64,000 nt of DNA from Kocuria massiliensis (GCF_900169715.1 NZ_LT835161.1:1169590-1233589), one strand, 5' to 3'. Counted from the stretch's first letter, positions 9,391 to 18,985 are shown. Numbers and translations: made by a program. Notes: generated by a model not told the origin, from the letters alone.

Positions 9391-10404
9391 TTACTCGTGC
9401 AAAATTCGGGAGAGATATCGAGCCACGGCCCTCACGGCGGACATGGTGCCTGGATAATCCATGCGTGTGGGTCCCACGACTCCGAGCTTCGATGCGAGGT
9501 CGGGCCCGTAGCCCGTTGCCACGACCGAGGCATCGGAGAGTGGGGTCTCCGCATTCTCGTGGCCAATTCGCACCGAGACCCCACGGGCATCGTTGTCGAT
9601 TTCCGATAACAATCTCAACATCACCACTTGCTCCTCCAAGACGTCGAGAATGGGGGCGATGCTTCGAGTAAAGTCTTCGGTCGATTCCGCGAGGTAGGAC
9701 GTTCCAGCCATCACGAGTCGTTCTTCTTGTTCTCCGCGGCCCAGGATGGCGACGGTGGCCGCCAGCAGGCTCGAAGTTTCACGATACAGCGGATCGGATT
9801 CCGCTACCGCGGATACCAAGGGCTGTTCGAGGTCACCGACGGAGCGATCCAACACCTTGTCGAGGAACTTAGCCCTCAACCGAACGACGAATTCTTCGGG
9901 CACGTCGTCAGGCACTTCGACGGCGCGTTGGCTGACTCCTCCCCTATGGGTAATCAGAACGACCAAAACTATTCGAGGGGCCATGGTCACGAACTCGAGG
10001 TGGCGGACTTTCGCACCCGTCTTCGTGGGGTATTGGACCAATGCGACCTGACGCGTCAATTGCGACAATAACCGCACTGACTTCTCCATCATTCGATCGA
10101 CTTCATCGGTCGAATCGAGGAAACTCGCGATGGCTCGTCGCTCAGCGGCAGAGAGAGGCTTGATGGAAGAAATTTGGTCGACGAAGGCGCGGTATCCCTT
10201 ATCCGTAGGGATACGGCCTGCGCTTTCATGGGGCGCGGTGACCATTCCCGCTTCTTCCAGCGCAGCCATGTCGTTACGCACCGTCGCGCTCGACACACCC
10301 AAGTTATGCCGTTCCACGAGAGCTTTGGAACCCACCGGCTCACGAGAATGCACGTAGTCCTCAACAATGGCGCTGAGAACTTCGAGACGTCGCGGCTGAT
10401 TCAC
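9391..10404 (-). CDS. hrcA: Heat-inducible transcription repressor HrcA
   Basis: DNA-binding repressor of heat-shock genes, which binds CIRCE operators and is made active by GroEL. N-terminal winged helix: RRLEVLSAIVEDYVHSREPV, then SSATVRNDMAALEEAGMV. The C-terminal GAF-like and dimerisation region follows. I use GTG at 10404 (MNQPRRLEV), preceded by GAGGAGGGG, giving 337 residues. The longer frame from TTG at 10431 would place that ribosome binding site inside the gene. First gene of hrcA-dnaJ-rsmE, with a degenerate CIRCE-like inverted repeat about 50 bases upstream. Confidence 0.95.
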   Translation of the reverse strand: MNQPRRLEVLSAIVEDYVHSREPVGSKALVERHNLGVSSATVRNDMAALEEAGMVTAPHESAGRIPTDKGYRAFVDQISSIKPLSAAERRAIASFLDSTDEVDRMMEKSVRLLSQLTRQVALVQYPTKTGAKVRHLEFVTMAPRIVLVVLITHRGGVSQRAVEVPDDVPEEFVVRLRAKFLDKVLDRSVGDLEQPLVSAVAESDPLYRETSSLLAATVAILGRGEQEERLVMAGTSYLAESTEDFTRSIAPILDVLEEQVVMLRLLSEIDNDARGVSVRIGHENAETPLSDASVVATGYGPDLASKLGVVGPTRMDYPGTMSAVRAVARYLSRILHE

Positions 10405-10452
10405 GGGTGCGTCCCCTCCTCGATGCTTCAACCATGGATGTGCCGGCCAGGT

Positions 10453-10479
10453 CTGGCACTTGGCCAGTCCGTCTGCTAA
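10453..10479. promoter_or_regulatory. Degenerate CIRCE-like operator upstream of hrcA
   Basis: The arms CTGGCACTT (10453-10461) and GTCTGCTAA (10471-10479) are separated by exactly 9 bases. Against the CIRCE consensus TTAGCACTC-N9-GAGTGCTAA they match 6 of 9 and 7 of 9. The exact spacing and the position just ahead of hrcA suggest autoregulation by HrcA. The five mismatches lower certainty. Confidence 0.45.
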
Positions 10480-10601
10480 GTCTACGCTCGAGAACCGATC
10501 ACGGAAAATATACGAGGCACGATCAGCTCTCGGCGAGCGGCCGCGATATATTGTCCACTGGCCACGAGGCCAACGTCATAAGACAGCCGTGAGGAGCACC
10601 G

Positions 10602-11471
10602 ATGGATCGATACGGATGGGGTCCCCAGGACATCAGCGATGGCCGCATCAGTCATCGTCCGGTCGAGCCTCAGATCCTTGAGGTACGTCGCGGCATGGTC
10701 ATCGAAGAAGTCCAGAGCGGATGGGTTGGTGCGGCTGTCACGTTGCGAGCCATCGGCGGTGAACGCGTGGTCGGCCTCGAAGACCGACATGGCGCCGTCC
10801 GAGAATTTCCTATGGGCTATGGATTTCTTTATGAGGGAGAACCCGTCAAACTCACCGTGCCTCAGGCTCCCACGAAGAACGCTCCTCAACGAACCCGTTC
10901 GGGGTCGGTTGCCGTTCACGGAGCGAAGGCTCGAACGGCGCGCGCCTCTCGCATGGTCGTCGAGGGTCTCCACGACGCGGAACTCATCGAGAAGGTCTGG
11001 GGTGAAGACCTCCGCATCGAAGGCATTGTGGTCGAGCCCCTTCATGGACTGGACCACGTCGCCGATTACATCCGCGAATTTCAACCGAACTCTCAACGAC
11101 GGCTCGGCGTCCTCGCGGACCACCTTGTCCCCGGAAGCAAAGAGTCCAAACTTGCGGAAGAAGCAATGCGCCTGCCTGGCGCCCGCAGCAATGTGCTCTT
11201 CGTGGGGCACCCGTACGTAGACGTCTGGGAGTCCGTGAAACCCGCAACCGTCGGACTCGATGTATGGCCGACCGTGCCCCGTGGCGAAGATTGGAAAACC
11301 GGGATTCTCCAGCGAATTGGTTGGCCACATTCCACGCCCGCACAACGCGCAATCGCCTGGAAGAAGATACTATCGAGTGTCAACACATACTCAGACCTCG
11401 ATCCGGGTATTCTCGGACCGGTAGAACACATTATCGATTTCCTGACGGAGCCACCGGCAAGCGCCTCGTGA
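10602..11471 (+). CDS. DUF3097 family protein (function unknown)
   Basis: A 289-residue soluble protein that I recognise as the actinobacterial DUF3097 family; its function is not known to me. The start ATG follows GAGGAG at a good distance. The N-terminal third (about 20-90) looks like a small beta domain. The segment 119-180 reads VVEGLHDAEL, then GIVVEPLHG, then LGVLADHLVPGSKE. This order of a Glu-containing strand, a hydrophobic strand and an Asp-containing strand resembles a Toprim fold, the nucleotidyl-transferase or nuclease core of DnaG and RNase M5. That is my inference. The C-terminal part has HPYVDVWESV. Divergent from hrcA. Confidence 0.8.
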   Translation: MDRYGWGPQDISDGRISHRPVEPQILEVRRGMVIEEVQSGWVGAAVTLRAIGGERVVGLEDRHGAVREFPMGYGFLYEGEPVKLTVPQAPTKNAPQRTRSGSVAVHGAKARTARASRMVVEGLHDAELIEKVWGEDLRIEGIVVEPLHGLDHVADYIREFQPNSQRRLGVLADHLVPGSKESKLAEEAMRLPGARSNVLFVGHPYVDVWESVKPATVGLDVWPTVPRGEDWKTGILQRIGWPHSTPAQRAIAWKKILSSVNTYSDLDPGILGPVEHIIDFLTEPPASAS

Positions 11472-11584
11472 CTTAGCGGGCGTTGGTTGCTGGCAAGTTG
11501 ATGATGGACATGGAATGGTGTCGATGAGCATGTACCGGAGCATCCTCAACACCGGTATCATCGGTACAAGTATTGTGTGACGCA

Positions 11585-12037
11585 ATGAACGACAGGTTCG
11601 GCAGAAAAGGCGAGTTTTTGACGACCACGAGCACCAAGCAGAAACCACCGTTCGAGGGAGTATCGGCGACGCCGCAGCCCTTGAGCGTTAAAGACGACCG
11701 TTCGATGGCCACCATGGCTCATTTCGGCGGGGTCGTCGGGTGCGTTCCGTCGGCCATCATCTATGCGACCCTTCGCGCTCGTGGCCGATTTACGGCCCAA
11801 GAAGCTCGCGAAGCACTGAACTTCACTCTCGTTCCGTCGATTGTCATCGTGGTGTGCGTGGCATTGTCCGTGGTACCCGGAATCGGCTGGCTCTTCGGGC
11901 TCATTGCAGCCATCGTCTGGGTTTACCTTGCCGTTTCCGCACTCATCGCCGGAATTCACGTGAATCGCGGCAACCCGTACCAATATCGGTGGAACACTCG
12001 GGCCCTCGATTGGGTTTCCCGACGCCGCTCCCGCTGA
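11585..12037 (+). CDS. DUF4870-like small membrane protein
   Basis: About 150 residues with three hydrophobic segments (around HFGGVVGCVPSAIIY, NFTLVPSIVIVVCVALSVV and IGWLFGLIAAIVWVYLAVSAL), and an EAREALNF motif typical of DUF4870/Tic20-like proteins. Function unknown. The frame starts upstream at 11573; I chose ATG at 11585. A TTG further in (around 11620, after AAGGCGAG) is also possible, so the N-terminus is uncertain. Probably expressed with or after DUF3097. It converges on hemW. Confidence 0.65.
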   Translation: MNDRFGRKGEFLTTTSTKQKPPFEGVSATPQPLSVKDDRSMATMAHFGGVVGCVPSAIIYATLRARGRFTAQEAREALNFTLVPSIVIVVCVALSVVPGIGWLFGLIAAIVWVYLAVSALIAGIHVNRGNPYQYRWNTRALDWVSRRRSR

Positions 12038-12052
12038 GCCGTCTCCACGGCT
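12037..12052 (+). terminator. Short hairpin after the DUF4870 gene
   Basis: AGCCGT (12037-12042) pairs with ACGGCT (12047-12052) across a 4-base loop, overlapping the last base of the stop codon. Followed by only a weak T stretch. It sits between convergent genes and could serve either direction. Confidence 0.35.
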
Positions 12053-12078
12053 GATTCTCGGCCCAGGCTAGGGCGCCA

Positions 12079-13305
12079 TCAGACGAGAAGATCCCGAACA
12101 ACGGCGTCGCCCAAGAGCCTGCCCTGACGCGTCAGCCTGATTACGCCTCTCTCCAGCGCCTCCCGCTCGAGGAGTCCTTGCTGCGCCAACCAGTGCGTCT
12201 GGTCTCGACCTTCGGGGCGGACCTTATGAGTTTCCAGCCCCTCGCGAATCCGCACCGCGAGCATGATCGTCTCCATGTAGCGAGTATCGGCATCGAGGAT
12301 CTCCCTCGCTATCGCCGGCGAGTCCCCTTGGCGGACCCGCTGCGCGTACGGAAGGGGATGTTTGATATTCCACCACCGCACGCCATTGACGTGAGAGTGC
12401 GCTCCAGGGCCGATCCCCCACCAATCCTGGTTCTTCCAATAGGCCAGATTGTGCCGGGACCTCGTCGAGTCCGTCCGTGACCAGTTAGACACCTCGTACC
12501 ATTCGTATCCTGCCGAGTGCAGGAGCTCGTCCGCGAGAAGGTACATGTCGGCCTGCTGGTCGTCGTCGACCTCAGAATAGACACCCCGAGCGATTTGCGA
12601 TGCCAACTTGGTTCCTGGCTCCACGATGAGCGAATAGGCAGAAATATGATCCGGACGGTAGCTAATGGCCGCTTCTACGGATGTACGCCACTCCTCCAGC
12701 GTTTCGCCCGGCGCCCCGGATATCAGATCCACCGAGACCTCGAGGCCGACCTGTTTGGCCCATTCCACGACCTTTGGAACATTCGATGGTTCGTGAGTTC
12801 GGTCCAAGATACTCAAGATCCTCGGAACGGCAGATTGCATTCCGAAAGAGACACGAGTGAAACCTGCCTCTTTGAGGGCTTGGAGATCCTCTAGTTCTAC
12901 GGAGTCTGGGTTCGCTTCGGTCGTGACTTCGGCGCCGTCTTCCAGCCCAAATACCTCCTGAGCTCGTTGAAATATGGCAACGAGGTCTTCCGTAGGAATA
13001 CGGGTGGGGGTACCGCCACCGAAGAACACCGAATGCATGGGTCTTGGGGCAACTCCTGAAGCTTCCAAGATGGAGCGAGCGATATCGAGTTCCCGCAAGG
13101 CGTCCTGTGCGTAGGTGAGGCGTCCGACGCCATCGCCGAAATCATCCGTGGCATAGGTATTGAAGTCACAGTACCCACACCGTATGGAGCAGTACGGAAC
13201 GTGAACATACAGGCTGAAAGTCCGCCCGGAGGCATTCTTCAGGACGGATTCTGGCAGACGCCCGTCCCGCGGGGCCGGGTCACCAGTGGGCTGAGCGGGG
13301 CTCAC
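12079..13305 (-). CDS. hemW: Radical SAM heme chaperone HemW
   Basis: Radical S-adenosylmethionine protein of the HemW (formerly HemN-like) family, thought to bind heme and insert it into haem proteins. The iron-sulfur motif is [10 protein letters not shown] near residues 38-47 and the following [10 protein letters not shown] is the AdoMet-binding GGGTP segment. 408 residues, with the C-terminal HemN_C domain. It lacks the extra N-terminal Cys typical of true coproporphyrinogen dehydrogenase HemN. The GTG start overlaps the lepA stop by 4 bases (GTGA), so it is translationally coupled to lepA, a conserved pair. Confidence 0.93.
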   Translation of the reverse strand: MSPAQPTGDPAPRDGRLPESVLKNASGRTFSLYVHVPYCSIRCGYCDFNTYATDDFGDGVGRLTYAQDALRELDIARSILEASGVAPRPMHSVFFGGGTPTRIPTEDLVAIFQRAQEVFGLEDGAEVTTEANPDSVELEDLQALKEAGFTRVSFGMQSAVPRILSILDRTHEPSNVPKVVEWAKQVGLEVSVDLISGAPGETLEEWRTSVEAAISYRPDHISAYSLIVEPGTKLASQIARGVYSEVDDDQQADMYLLADELLHSAGYEWYEVSNWSRTDSTRSRHNLAYWKNQDWWGIGPGAHSHVNGVRWWNIKHPLPYAQRVRQGDSPAIAREILDADTRYMETIMLAVRIREGLETHKVRPEGRDQTHWLAQQGLLEREALERGVIRLTRQGRLLGDAVVRDLLV

Positions 13306-15158
13306 TTTTTGGGCTTATCCTTGGCCTCATCCGCTGAGCTGAGCGCCGCGACAAAGGCTTCCTGCGGCACGTCTACCCGACCGATGGTCTTCATCCGCTT
13401 CTTGCCTTCCTTTTGCTTTTCGAGCAACTTACGCTTACGCGAGATATCGCCGCCGTAGCATTTCGAGAGTACGTCTTTACGGATGGCCCGAATATTTTCA
13501 CGGGCGATGATGCGCGAACCAATGGCCGCCTGGATCGGCACCTCGAACTGTTGCCTCGGAATCAGTTCCTTGAGCTTTGCCGCCATGGTTACGCCGTAGG
13601 AATACGCTTTGTCGCGATGGGTAATCGCCGAGAAGGCATCGACTCGCTCACCCTGGAGCAATATATCCACCTTGACCAGATCCGATTCTTGTTGCCCATC
13701 CAACTTCCAATCCAGGGATGCATACCCCCTGGTGCGGGACTTGAGCTGGTCAAAGAAGTCGAACACGATCTCGGCGAGTGGAAGTCGGTATCGAAGCTCC
13801 ACACGTTCTTCCGAGAGGTAGTCCATTCCCCCGATTTGCCCGCGGCGCGACTGACACAGCTCCATGATGGCTCCCACAAATTCGCTGGGAGCAATGATGG
13901 TGATGGCCACCATGGGCTCTTCGATCGTCTGAAGCTTGCCCTCGGGGAATCCGCTGGGACTCGTCACCCGCATCGAGGATCCGTCTTCTTGGACGACGTC
14001 GTAGATGACGTTGGGAGCCGTGGAAATCAGGGACAGATTGAATTCACGTTCCAGGCGCTCACGAATAATTTCCAAGTGGAGCATTCCCAAGAAGCCACAC
14101 CGGAATCCGAAGCCGAGGGCCGCGGATGTTTCAGGTTCATAGACCAACGCGGCGTCGTTGAGCTTGAGTTTGTCCAGCGCGTCACGCAGAACCGGGTAGT
14201 CCGAGCCGTCGATCGGGAAGAGTCCCGAAAAGACCATGGGTTTGGGGTCTTCGTAGCCACCTAGCGATTCCTCGGCGGGGTGGCGACCGTCGGTAACCGT
14301 GTCGCCCACCCTGGAGAGTCGAACATCTTTAACGCCGGTGATCAGATAGCCTACTTCGCCGACGCCGAGTCCATCTGTGGGTTGAGGCTCAGGTGAGATC
14401 ACGCCGATCTCTAAGAGCTCGTGCTCGGCGCCGGTCGACATCATAGCGATGCGTTGACGTGGCGAAAGTTTGCCGTCGACGACGCGGATATAGGTCACGA
14501 CACCGCGATACGAGTCGTAGACGGAATCGAAAATCATGGCCCGTGCGGGAGCATCCGGATTTCCCTGCGGTGCCGGCAAGTCCCGAACGATGCGGTCAAG
14601 CAACTCCTCGACGCCTTCACCGGTCTTTCCGGAAACTTTGAGGACATCCTCTGGGTCCCCGCCGATGAGGTTGGCAATCTCTTGTGCATATTTTTCGGGC
14701 TGAGCGGCCGGAAGATCGATCTTATTGAGCACCGGAATGATGGCCAAGTCGTTTTCCATGGCCAGGTAGAGGTTGGCCAAGGTCTGAGCCTCGATGCCCT
14801 GAGCGGCGTCGACAAGAAGCAATGCGCCTTCGCACGCAGCCAAGGAGCGGGATACCTCATACGTGAAGTCAACGTGACCGGGCGTGTCAATCATGTTCAG
14901 TGCGTACGCGGTTCCGTCCACTTCCCAGGGCATACGGACGGCCTGAGATTTGATGGTGATGCCGCGCTCGCGTTCGATATCCATGCGATCGAGGTATTGC
15001 GCCTTCATGTCACGCGGGGTGACGACGCCGGTCGCCTGCAGCATGCGGTCGGCGAGCGTGGACTTCCCGTGATCAATGTGGGCGATGATGCAAAAGTTCC
15101 GCAGAATTGTCGGATCCGTTGCGGCGGGCCGAGGGCCCTGACTCGCCTGTGGTGCCAC
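13302..15158 (-). CDS. lepA: Elongation factor 4 (LepA)
   Basis: Ribosome-associated GTPase that back-translocates or remodels stalled ribosomes. G1 [11 protein letters not shown]3 DTPGH, G4 NKID, EF4 domain order with the LepA_C end ([20 protein letters not shown]). The open frame reaches 15419, but I start at GTG 15158 (protein beginning [11 protein letters not shown]), preceded by AAAGGAAGG at a normal distance, giving 618 residues, the usual size. The extra upstream residues are low-complexity and family-unlike. Divergent from the PemK-like gene; co-transcribed with hemW. Confidence 0.95.
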   Translation of the reverse strand: MAPQASQGPRPAATDPTILRNFCIIAHIDHGKSTLADRMLQATGVVTPRDMKAQYLDRMDIERERGITIKSQAVRMPWEVDGTAYALNMIDTPGHVDFTYEVSRSLAACEGALLLVDAAQGIEAQTLANLYLAMENDLAIIPVLNKIDLPAAQPEKYAQEIANLIGGDPEDVLKVSGKTGEGVEELLDRIVRDLPAPQGNPDAPARAMIFDSVYDSYRGVVTYIRVVDGKLSPRQRIAMMSTGAEHELLEIGVISPEPQPTDGLGVGEVGYLITGVKDVRLSRVGDTVTDGRHPAEESLGGYEDPKPMVFSGLFPIDGSDYPVLRDALDKLKLNDAALVYEPETSAALGFGFRCGFLGMLHLEIIRERLEREFNLSLISTAPNVIYDVVQEDGSSMRVTSPSGFPEGKLQTIEEPMVAITIIAPSEFVGAIMELCQSRRGQIGGMDYLSEERVELRYRLPLAEIVFDFFDQLKSRTRGYASLDWKLDGQQESDLVKVDILLQGERVDAFSAITHRDKAYSYGVTMAAKLKELIPRQQFEVPIQAAIGSRIIARENIRAIRKDVLSKCYGGDISRKRKLLEKQKEGKKRMKTIGRVDVPQEAFVAALSSADEAKDKPKK

Positions 15159-15248
15159 GGGGGCCTTCCTTTCGTGGATGGGTCGCACGCTCGTGCCGGT
15201 CAATGTCTTAGTTTCCCATGTTTTCCCGTGGTTAGCGAAGTTGTCCCC

Positions 15249-15261
15249 TATGCTGGGGCCA
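15249..15261 (+). promoter_or_regulatory. Possible -10 box giving a leaderless PemK-like mRNA
   Basis: TATGCT at 15249-15254 ends 6 bases before the ATG at 15261, so transcription could begin at the start codon itself. No ribosome binding site is visible. The box is flanked by CCCC and GGGG, a short inverted repeat that could be an operator. No good -35 box was seen. Confidence 0.3.
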
Positions 15262-15788
15262 TGAATCTCGATGGAAACACCGTGAACCGAATCTTTCGCT
15301 TGGGCCGATCCGTTTTTCGCCAGGTCCGGCAGCTTCAGAAAGAGTCGTCGACGCCCACCTCGTCTCGCGCCCCGCGCAACGCCGGCGCTCGGGGCGCCTC
15401 GTATCGAGGTGATTACCACGGTCGCCTCAATACCAGTTATTCGCCGAAGCCCGACGGTCGTCCCGATCCGGGTGAAATTGTCTGGACGTGGGTTCCTTTT
15501 GAGGAGGACTACTCGCGCGGCAAAGATCGACCGGTACTCTTGGTCGGCCGAGACGGCGAGGACCTTCTAGGGCTGATGCTCACCAGCAAAGATCACAACA
15601 ACAGTCGACACCGCGACGAGAGATACGTTGATATAGGGAGCGGCCCGTGGGACAAGCAGGGCCGGGATTCTGAGGTCAAGGTTGATCGAATCATTCGAGT
15701 CAATGGACAACAGGTCCGGCGCGAAGGGGCCGCGGTGAGCCGGGAAATCTTCGATCGGGTCATCTCCGAGGTCAACTCGTCGCGATAG
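15261..15788 (+). CDS. PemK/MazF-family (CcdB/PemK fold) protein, no adjacent antitoxin
   Basis: A 175-residue protein with a basic, low-complexity N-terminal 65 residues, followed by a PemK/MazF-like core (about 69-170): [14 protein letters not shown], then [12 protein letters not shown] and [11 protein letters not shown]. The strand pattern PGxIVW and KxRPVLLV is the toxin-family signature; members are mRNA interferases or diverged relatives. There is no small antitoxin gene on either side: lepA is divergent and rpsT follows. This placement beside rpsT recurs in Micrococcaceae as I recall, so a housekeeping role is possible. Start ATG chosen because upstream codons are antisense to lepA. 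Confidence 0.75.
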   Translation: MNLDGNTVNRIFRLGRSVFRQVRQLQKESSTPTSSRAPRNAGARGASYRGDYHGRLNTSYSPKPDGRPDPGEIVWTWVPFEEDYSRGKDRPVLLVGRDGEDLLGLMLTSKDHNNSRHRDERYVDIGSGPWDKQGRDSEVKVDRIIRVNGQQVRREGAAVSREIFDRVISEVNSSR

Positions 15789-16001
15789 GTGCTCTCCGGC
15801 ATCTTCGGCTCACGTTAGTGGCGTGGTTCATGGTGTGTTTACCCTGGCTCCATGTCTTTGGCTCTGATAAACTCGTTAGCTGTGTGTCCGATGGTCATCG
15901 GGCACTGCGGGCCGGATTGCCATAGGCATCCCCACGCCGCTCAGTCAAGATTCGGCTCGTTTGCCCTCACTGACCTATTAGACAAAACAGAAAGTTTTTA
16001 A

Positions 16002-16265
16002 GTGGCTAATATCAAGTCTCAGAAAAAGCGCATCCTCACCAACGAGAAGGCGCGCCTGCGTAACAACGCCTACAAGTCGGAGTTGCGCACCGCCGTTCGC
16101 AAGGTGAACACCGCTGTCGCCGCTGGCAACAAGGACGAGGCCGTCCAGGCTCTCTCCGTTGCTAGCAAGAAGTTCGACAAGGCTGTGAGCAAGGGTGTTC
16201 TGCACAAGAACAACGCTGCGAACAAGAAGTCGGGCTTGAGCCAGCGCGTGAACGCTCTTTCCTAG
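16002..16265 (+). CDS. rpsT: 30S ribosomal protein S20
   Basis: Primary 16S rRNA-binding protein of the small subunit. 87 residues, Lys/Arg/Ala-rich alpha-helical, beginning [21 protein letters not shown], full length. Start is GTG at 16002. Codon use is strongly biased (AAG, AAC, CGC), as expected for a highly expressed gene. The 213-base gap before it holds no gene and presumably carries its promoter and leader. A strong terminator follows. Confidence 0.97.
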   Translation: MANIKSQKKRILTNEKARLRNNAYKSELRTAVRKVNTAVAAGNKDEAVQALSVASKKFDKAVSKGVLHKNNAANKKSGLSQRVNALS

Positions 16266-16287
16266 TCTGTCTCAGGAAAACGTGAGC

Positions 16288-16321
16288 CGAAGGGCCCTTC
16301 CCATTTGGGAAGGGCCCTTCG
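16288..16321 (+). terminator. Strong intrinsic terminator of rpsT (likely bidirectional)
   Basis: Perfect 15-bp stem, CGAAGGGCCCTTCCC (16288-16302) with GGGAAGGGCCCTTCG (16307-16321), 4-base loop ATTT, followed by ACTTTTAGTT. It lies between convergent rpsT and holA and could stop both. Confidence 0.9.
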
Positions 16322-16343
16322 ACTTTTAGTTCTACCGATCCGA

Positions 16344-17357
16344 TCAGCCGTTTCTCCCCCGAGAACCGGCAGTCGACAGTGTCAGAACGGCCCTTTCCAG
16401 CGCGTAAACCGGATCGTGGCCTTCCCCCTTAACTTGTGCATCCGCCGTCGCGAGCCCTCGAATAACCCGGCTCAACGACTCTGAGGAGAACCGACGCGAA
16501 TCACGTTGCGCCTGCTCAACTTGCCAGGGCGCCATCCCCAGTGACTTTGCCAAGGCTGAGGAGTTCTCCCGCCGGCCATGGACTTGTGCAATGTGCCGGA
16601 CCCTCATCGACAGAGCGCCTACGAGCGGCACCGGATCCACTCCCGAATCTAGAGCTTGTCGAAGAGCCCTGAGAGCAAAGCCGCTCTTTCCGCTGACCGC
16701 CGCATCAGCCACCTTGAACGCGGTCACTTCGACACGGCCGCCGTAGTACTTTTCGACGACGGCGTCGGTGATCGTCGCTGGACCGTCGGCCATCAGTTGT
16801 TGGCTCGCCGCGGCTAATTCGGCGACGTCCGTGCCCGCGGCGGCGATAAGGACTCTGGCCGCGTCCGGTTCGATGCGCCGCTCTTCCGACCGAAACAGTT
16901 GATAAACGAAATCCATTTTGTCGCGGTCGTTTTTCAGCGGTTTACATTCGACGACAGGGTGCTTGGCCTTTTTAATCGCGTCGAGGAGGCGCTTTCCCCG
17001 GTTTCCTCCCCCGTGATGCAGGATGACGACGGACTCTTGGTCAGGGCTTTGCACATACGGCAATGCTTCGGTCAGGAATTCGTCGCTCATCCGTTCCACA
17101 TCCCGCACCACCACGACGCGTGCATCACCGAAGAGAGAGGGGCTCGTGGCCATCGACAGAGCGCCCGGTGTGTAGTCCTTGGCCGATACATCATGGATTT
17201 CGGCCTCACCCACAGATTCACGTACGCGTTCCACCACTCGTCGACGAGCCTGCACAGCGAAGAACTCTTCGGAGCCGCTCAACAGAATCACCGGAGCCGG
17301 TTCGATGTCTCGCCAGGTTGGCCCTGAAGGAGCCCTGGAAGGTGAACGTGGAGGCAC
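16344..17357 (-). CDS. holA: DNA polymerase III subunit delta
   Basis: Clamp-loader subunit that opens the beta sliding clamp. 337 residues with the HolA arrangement: RDIEPAPVILLSGSEEFFAVQA at the N-terminus, then domain III features ending in YALERAVLTLS. Sequence identity across this family is low, but length, pattern and the conserved neighbourhood (comEC upstream, rpsT convergent) agree. It starts 56 bases after comEC and is probably transcribed with it. Confidence 0.88.
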   Translation of the reverse strand: MPPRSPSRAPSGPTWRDIEPAPVILLSGSEEFFAVQARRRVVERVRESVGEAEIHDVSAKDYTPGALSMATSPSLFGDARVVVVRDVERMSDEFLTEALPYVQSPDQESVVILHHGGGNRGKRLLDAIKKAKHPVVECKPLKNDRDKMDFVYQLFRSEERRIEPDAARVLIAAAGTDVAELAAASQQLMADGPATITDAVVEKYYGGRVEVTAFKVADAAVSGKSGFALRALRQALDSGVDPVPLVGALSMRVRHIAQVHGRRENSSALAKSLGMAPWQVEQAQRDSRRFSSESLSRVIRGLATADAQVKGEGHDPVYALERAVLTLSTAGSRGRNG

Positions 17358-17413
17358 AGCAATCTCCCTGCATCGATGATCGGTACGGTGAACGGAGGTG
17401 ATCGGGCACCATC

Positions 17414-18985
17414 CTATGGCTCATTTTCACCTTCCCCGGTGGTGGCCAGTCTAGTTGGTGCCGTCGTCGACCATCGAAAAATAGTCATCGCCGCCACGAG
17501 GCTGACGGAGCACGCGCCTATTACTGCCCACGGGCTCTGCCCCATCTCGAGAACCGACCACGGAAGAGCCGTTACTCCATGGGCCACACCAACAATGGGA
17601 GAGGCCGACCATCCGGCGCACACGGTCAGGGCATCAGCAAAAAATGGAAAAGGAGCCATGAGGGTTGCGGCAAGACCCACCAGCGTGACAGCGGGTACCA
17701 ACGGCGTCACGACGACGTTTGCGGGAATCGTGTAGGTGCCCCAAACGCCCGAGATGGCGGTGATCACCGGGGCGCACCACACCGTAGCGATCGTACTCAT
17801 CGATACGGCTTCCGCTAGGACGACGGGGCAGAATCTCTCACACATATCCCGAAGGGCCTTGCCCTGACAGAGAATTCCGGCCGTGGCCAAGACCGATAGG
17901 GTGAACCCCACGTCGTGAGACAGCCTCGGATCGGCGATGAGTAGCCCGACCACCGTGACCCACAACCAGGACAGGGCGAAGCCGCCTCGTCCGAGGATCA
18001 TCCCCCAACAACCTAAAACGCCCATCCATGAGGCACGCAGCACGGATGAGTCGGGGCCGACGAGGTACACATATCCGACGACGGCCGCGATTCCCAGCAG
18101 TAGGCTGACCGTTCTGGGAGACCCTGCCCATCGAGCGGCTCGTAAACCAAGCAGAGTCACCAGTGCGACATTGGATCCGCTGACGGCAGTGAGGTGCGTC
18201 AGGCCACTGGTCTTGAAAGCTTCCTTGGTGTCGGGAGTCATACGCGAATCGTCCCCGTAGCTCATACCGGTGACCAAAGCGCCGACGTCACGGTCCAGCA
18301 ACTTCTCCGCCCTGTTCACGGTGTCTTCTCTGATTGCTCGCGCCCACGGCGGAAAAGGTTCATGCTCCGAGGATTCACCGCTGACGACGATCGGTTGAGA
18401 GACCAACCGAAGTGCCGGATGCCCGTCGGAACTCGGATGAAGCTTGGCAATCGCGACATAGTCTCGGTGGCCTCCTTCTTCGAGGAAGTGATATGACTCA
18501 CGGTCGCTCCACCACACCTCCGTAGGGAGAGAACCCTCGGAAATTTCTCCGCCGGCGTCGATGCGGCGAAGATCGACGTCGGTCACCCATGAATCCTCAA
18601 ATCTTCCGGCTACTACTCTCAAGGGGCTATCGTGCCGAAACGTGACCCGTACCCGTTCCCCGTTCTCTGCGGCCCGTCGCATCGATACGGAGAGACTTTG
18701 CTGGGTTAGTCCGTCCCATCGCCACATCACTCCAGCGATGGCCAGAAGGCTCACGCACAAAGCTGCAGCCGCGGCGGTGACCAGTGGACGGCCCCAGGCT
18801 AAGCCCCATGCGCTCATCAGGCACGACGTCGTCGCCGCACCAAGCACGAGTGGAACACCCCATGTCGGCAGCTCCCTCCCGCTGGTGACCACGACAGACG
18901 CGACGCCCCAGGCACAGACCGCGGCCGGCAAAAGACGGAAGTTAGCGCCCCTCACCTGGCCGTCATGAATCCGAGAATTCACCAT
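17414..18985 (-). CDS. comEC: ComEC/Rec2-family DNA-uptake channel, without a C-terminal hydrolase domain
   Basis: Polytopic membrane protein of the ComEC/Rec2 family, which moves single-stranded DNA across the membrane in competent cells. The Competence domain is recognisable by LTHLTAVSGSNVALVTLLGL and later membrane segments. At 523 residues it ends after this domain, without the metallo-beta-lactamase-like C-terminal domain (HxHxDH motif) found in longer ComEC proteins. Start ATG at 18985 (MVNSRIHDG) overlaps the end of comEA (ATGGTGA), indicating coupling; the frame itself is open to 19084 inside comEA. Whether the organism is transformable is unknown. Confidence 0.88.
   Translation of the reverse strand: MVNSRIHDGQVRGANFRLLPAAVCAWGVASVVVTSGRELPTWGVPLVLGAATTSCLMSAWGLAWGRPLVTAAAAALCVSLLAIAGVMWRWDGLTQQSLSVSMRRAAENGERVRVTFRHDSPLRVVAGRFEDSWVTDVDLRRIDAGGEISEGSLPTEVWWSDRESYHFLEEGGHRDYVAIAKLHPSSDGHPALRLVSQPIVVSGESSEHEPFPPWARAIREDTVNRAEKLLDRDVGALVTGMSYGDDSRMTPDTKEAFKTSGLTHLTAVSGSNVALVTLLGLRAARWAGSPRTVSLLLGIAAVVGYVYLVGPDSSVLRASWMGVLGCWGMILGRGGFALSWLWVTVVGLLIADPRLSHDVGFTLSVLATAGILCQGKALRDMCERFCPVVLAEAVSMSTIATVWCAPVITAISGVWGTYTIPANVVVTPLVPAVTLVGLAATLMAPFPFFADALTVCAGWSASPIVGVAHGVTALPWSVLEMGQSPWAVIGACSVSLVAAMTIFRWSTTAPTRLATTGEGENEP

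Noticed and set aside
11524-11580. 18-codon hydrophobic open frame between DUF3097 and the DUF4870 gene
   Set aside because: No ribosome binding site and no support for translation.
14421-15260. Long open frame upstream of the PemK-like start, running antisense through lepA
   Set aside because: It is a shadow frame of lepA with no family resemblance. Only the part from 15261 is coding by homology.
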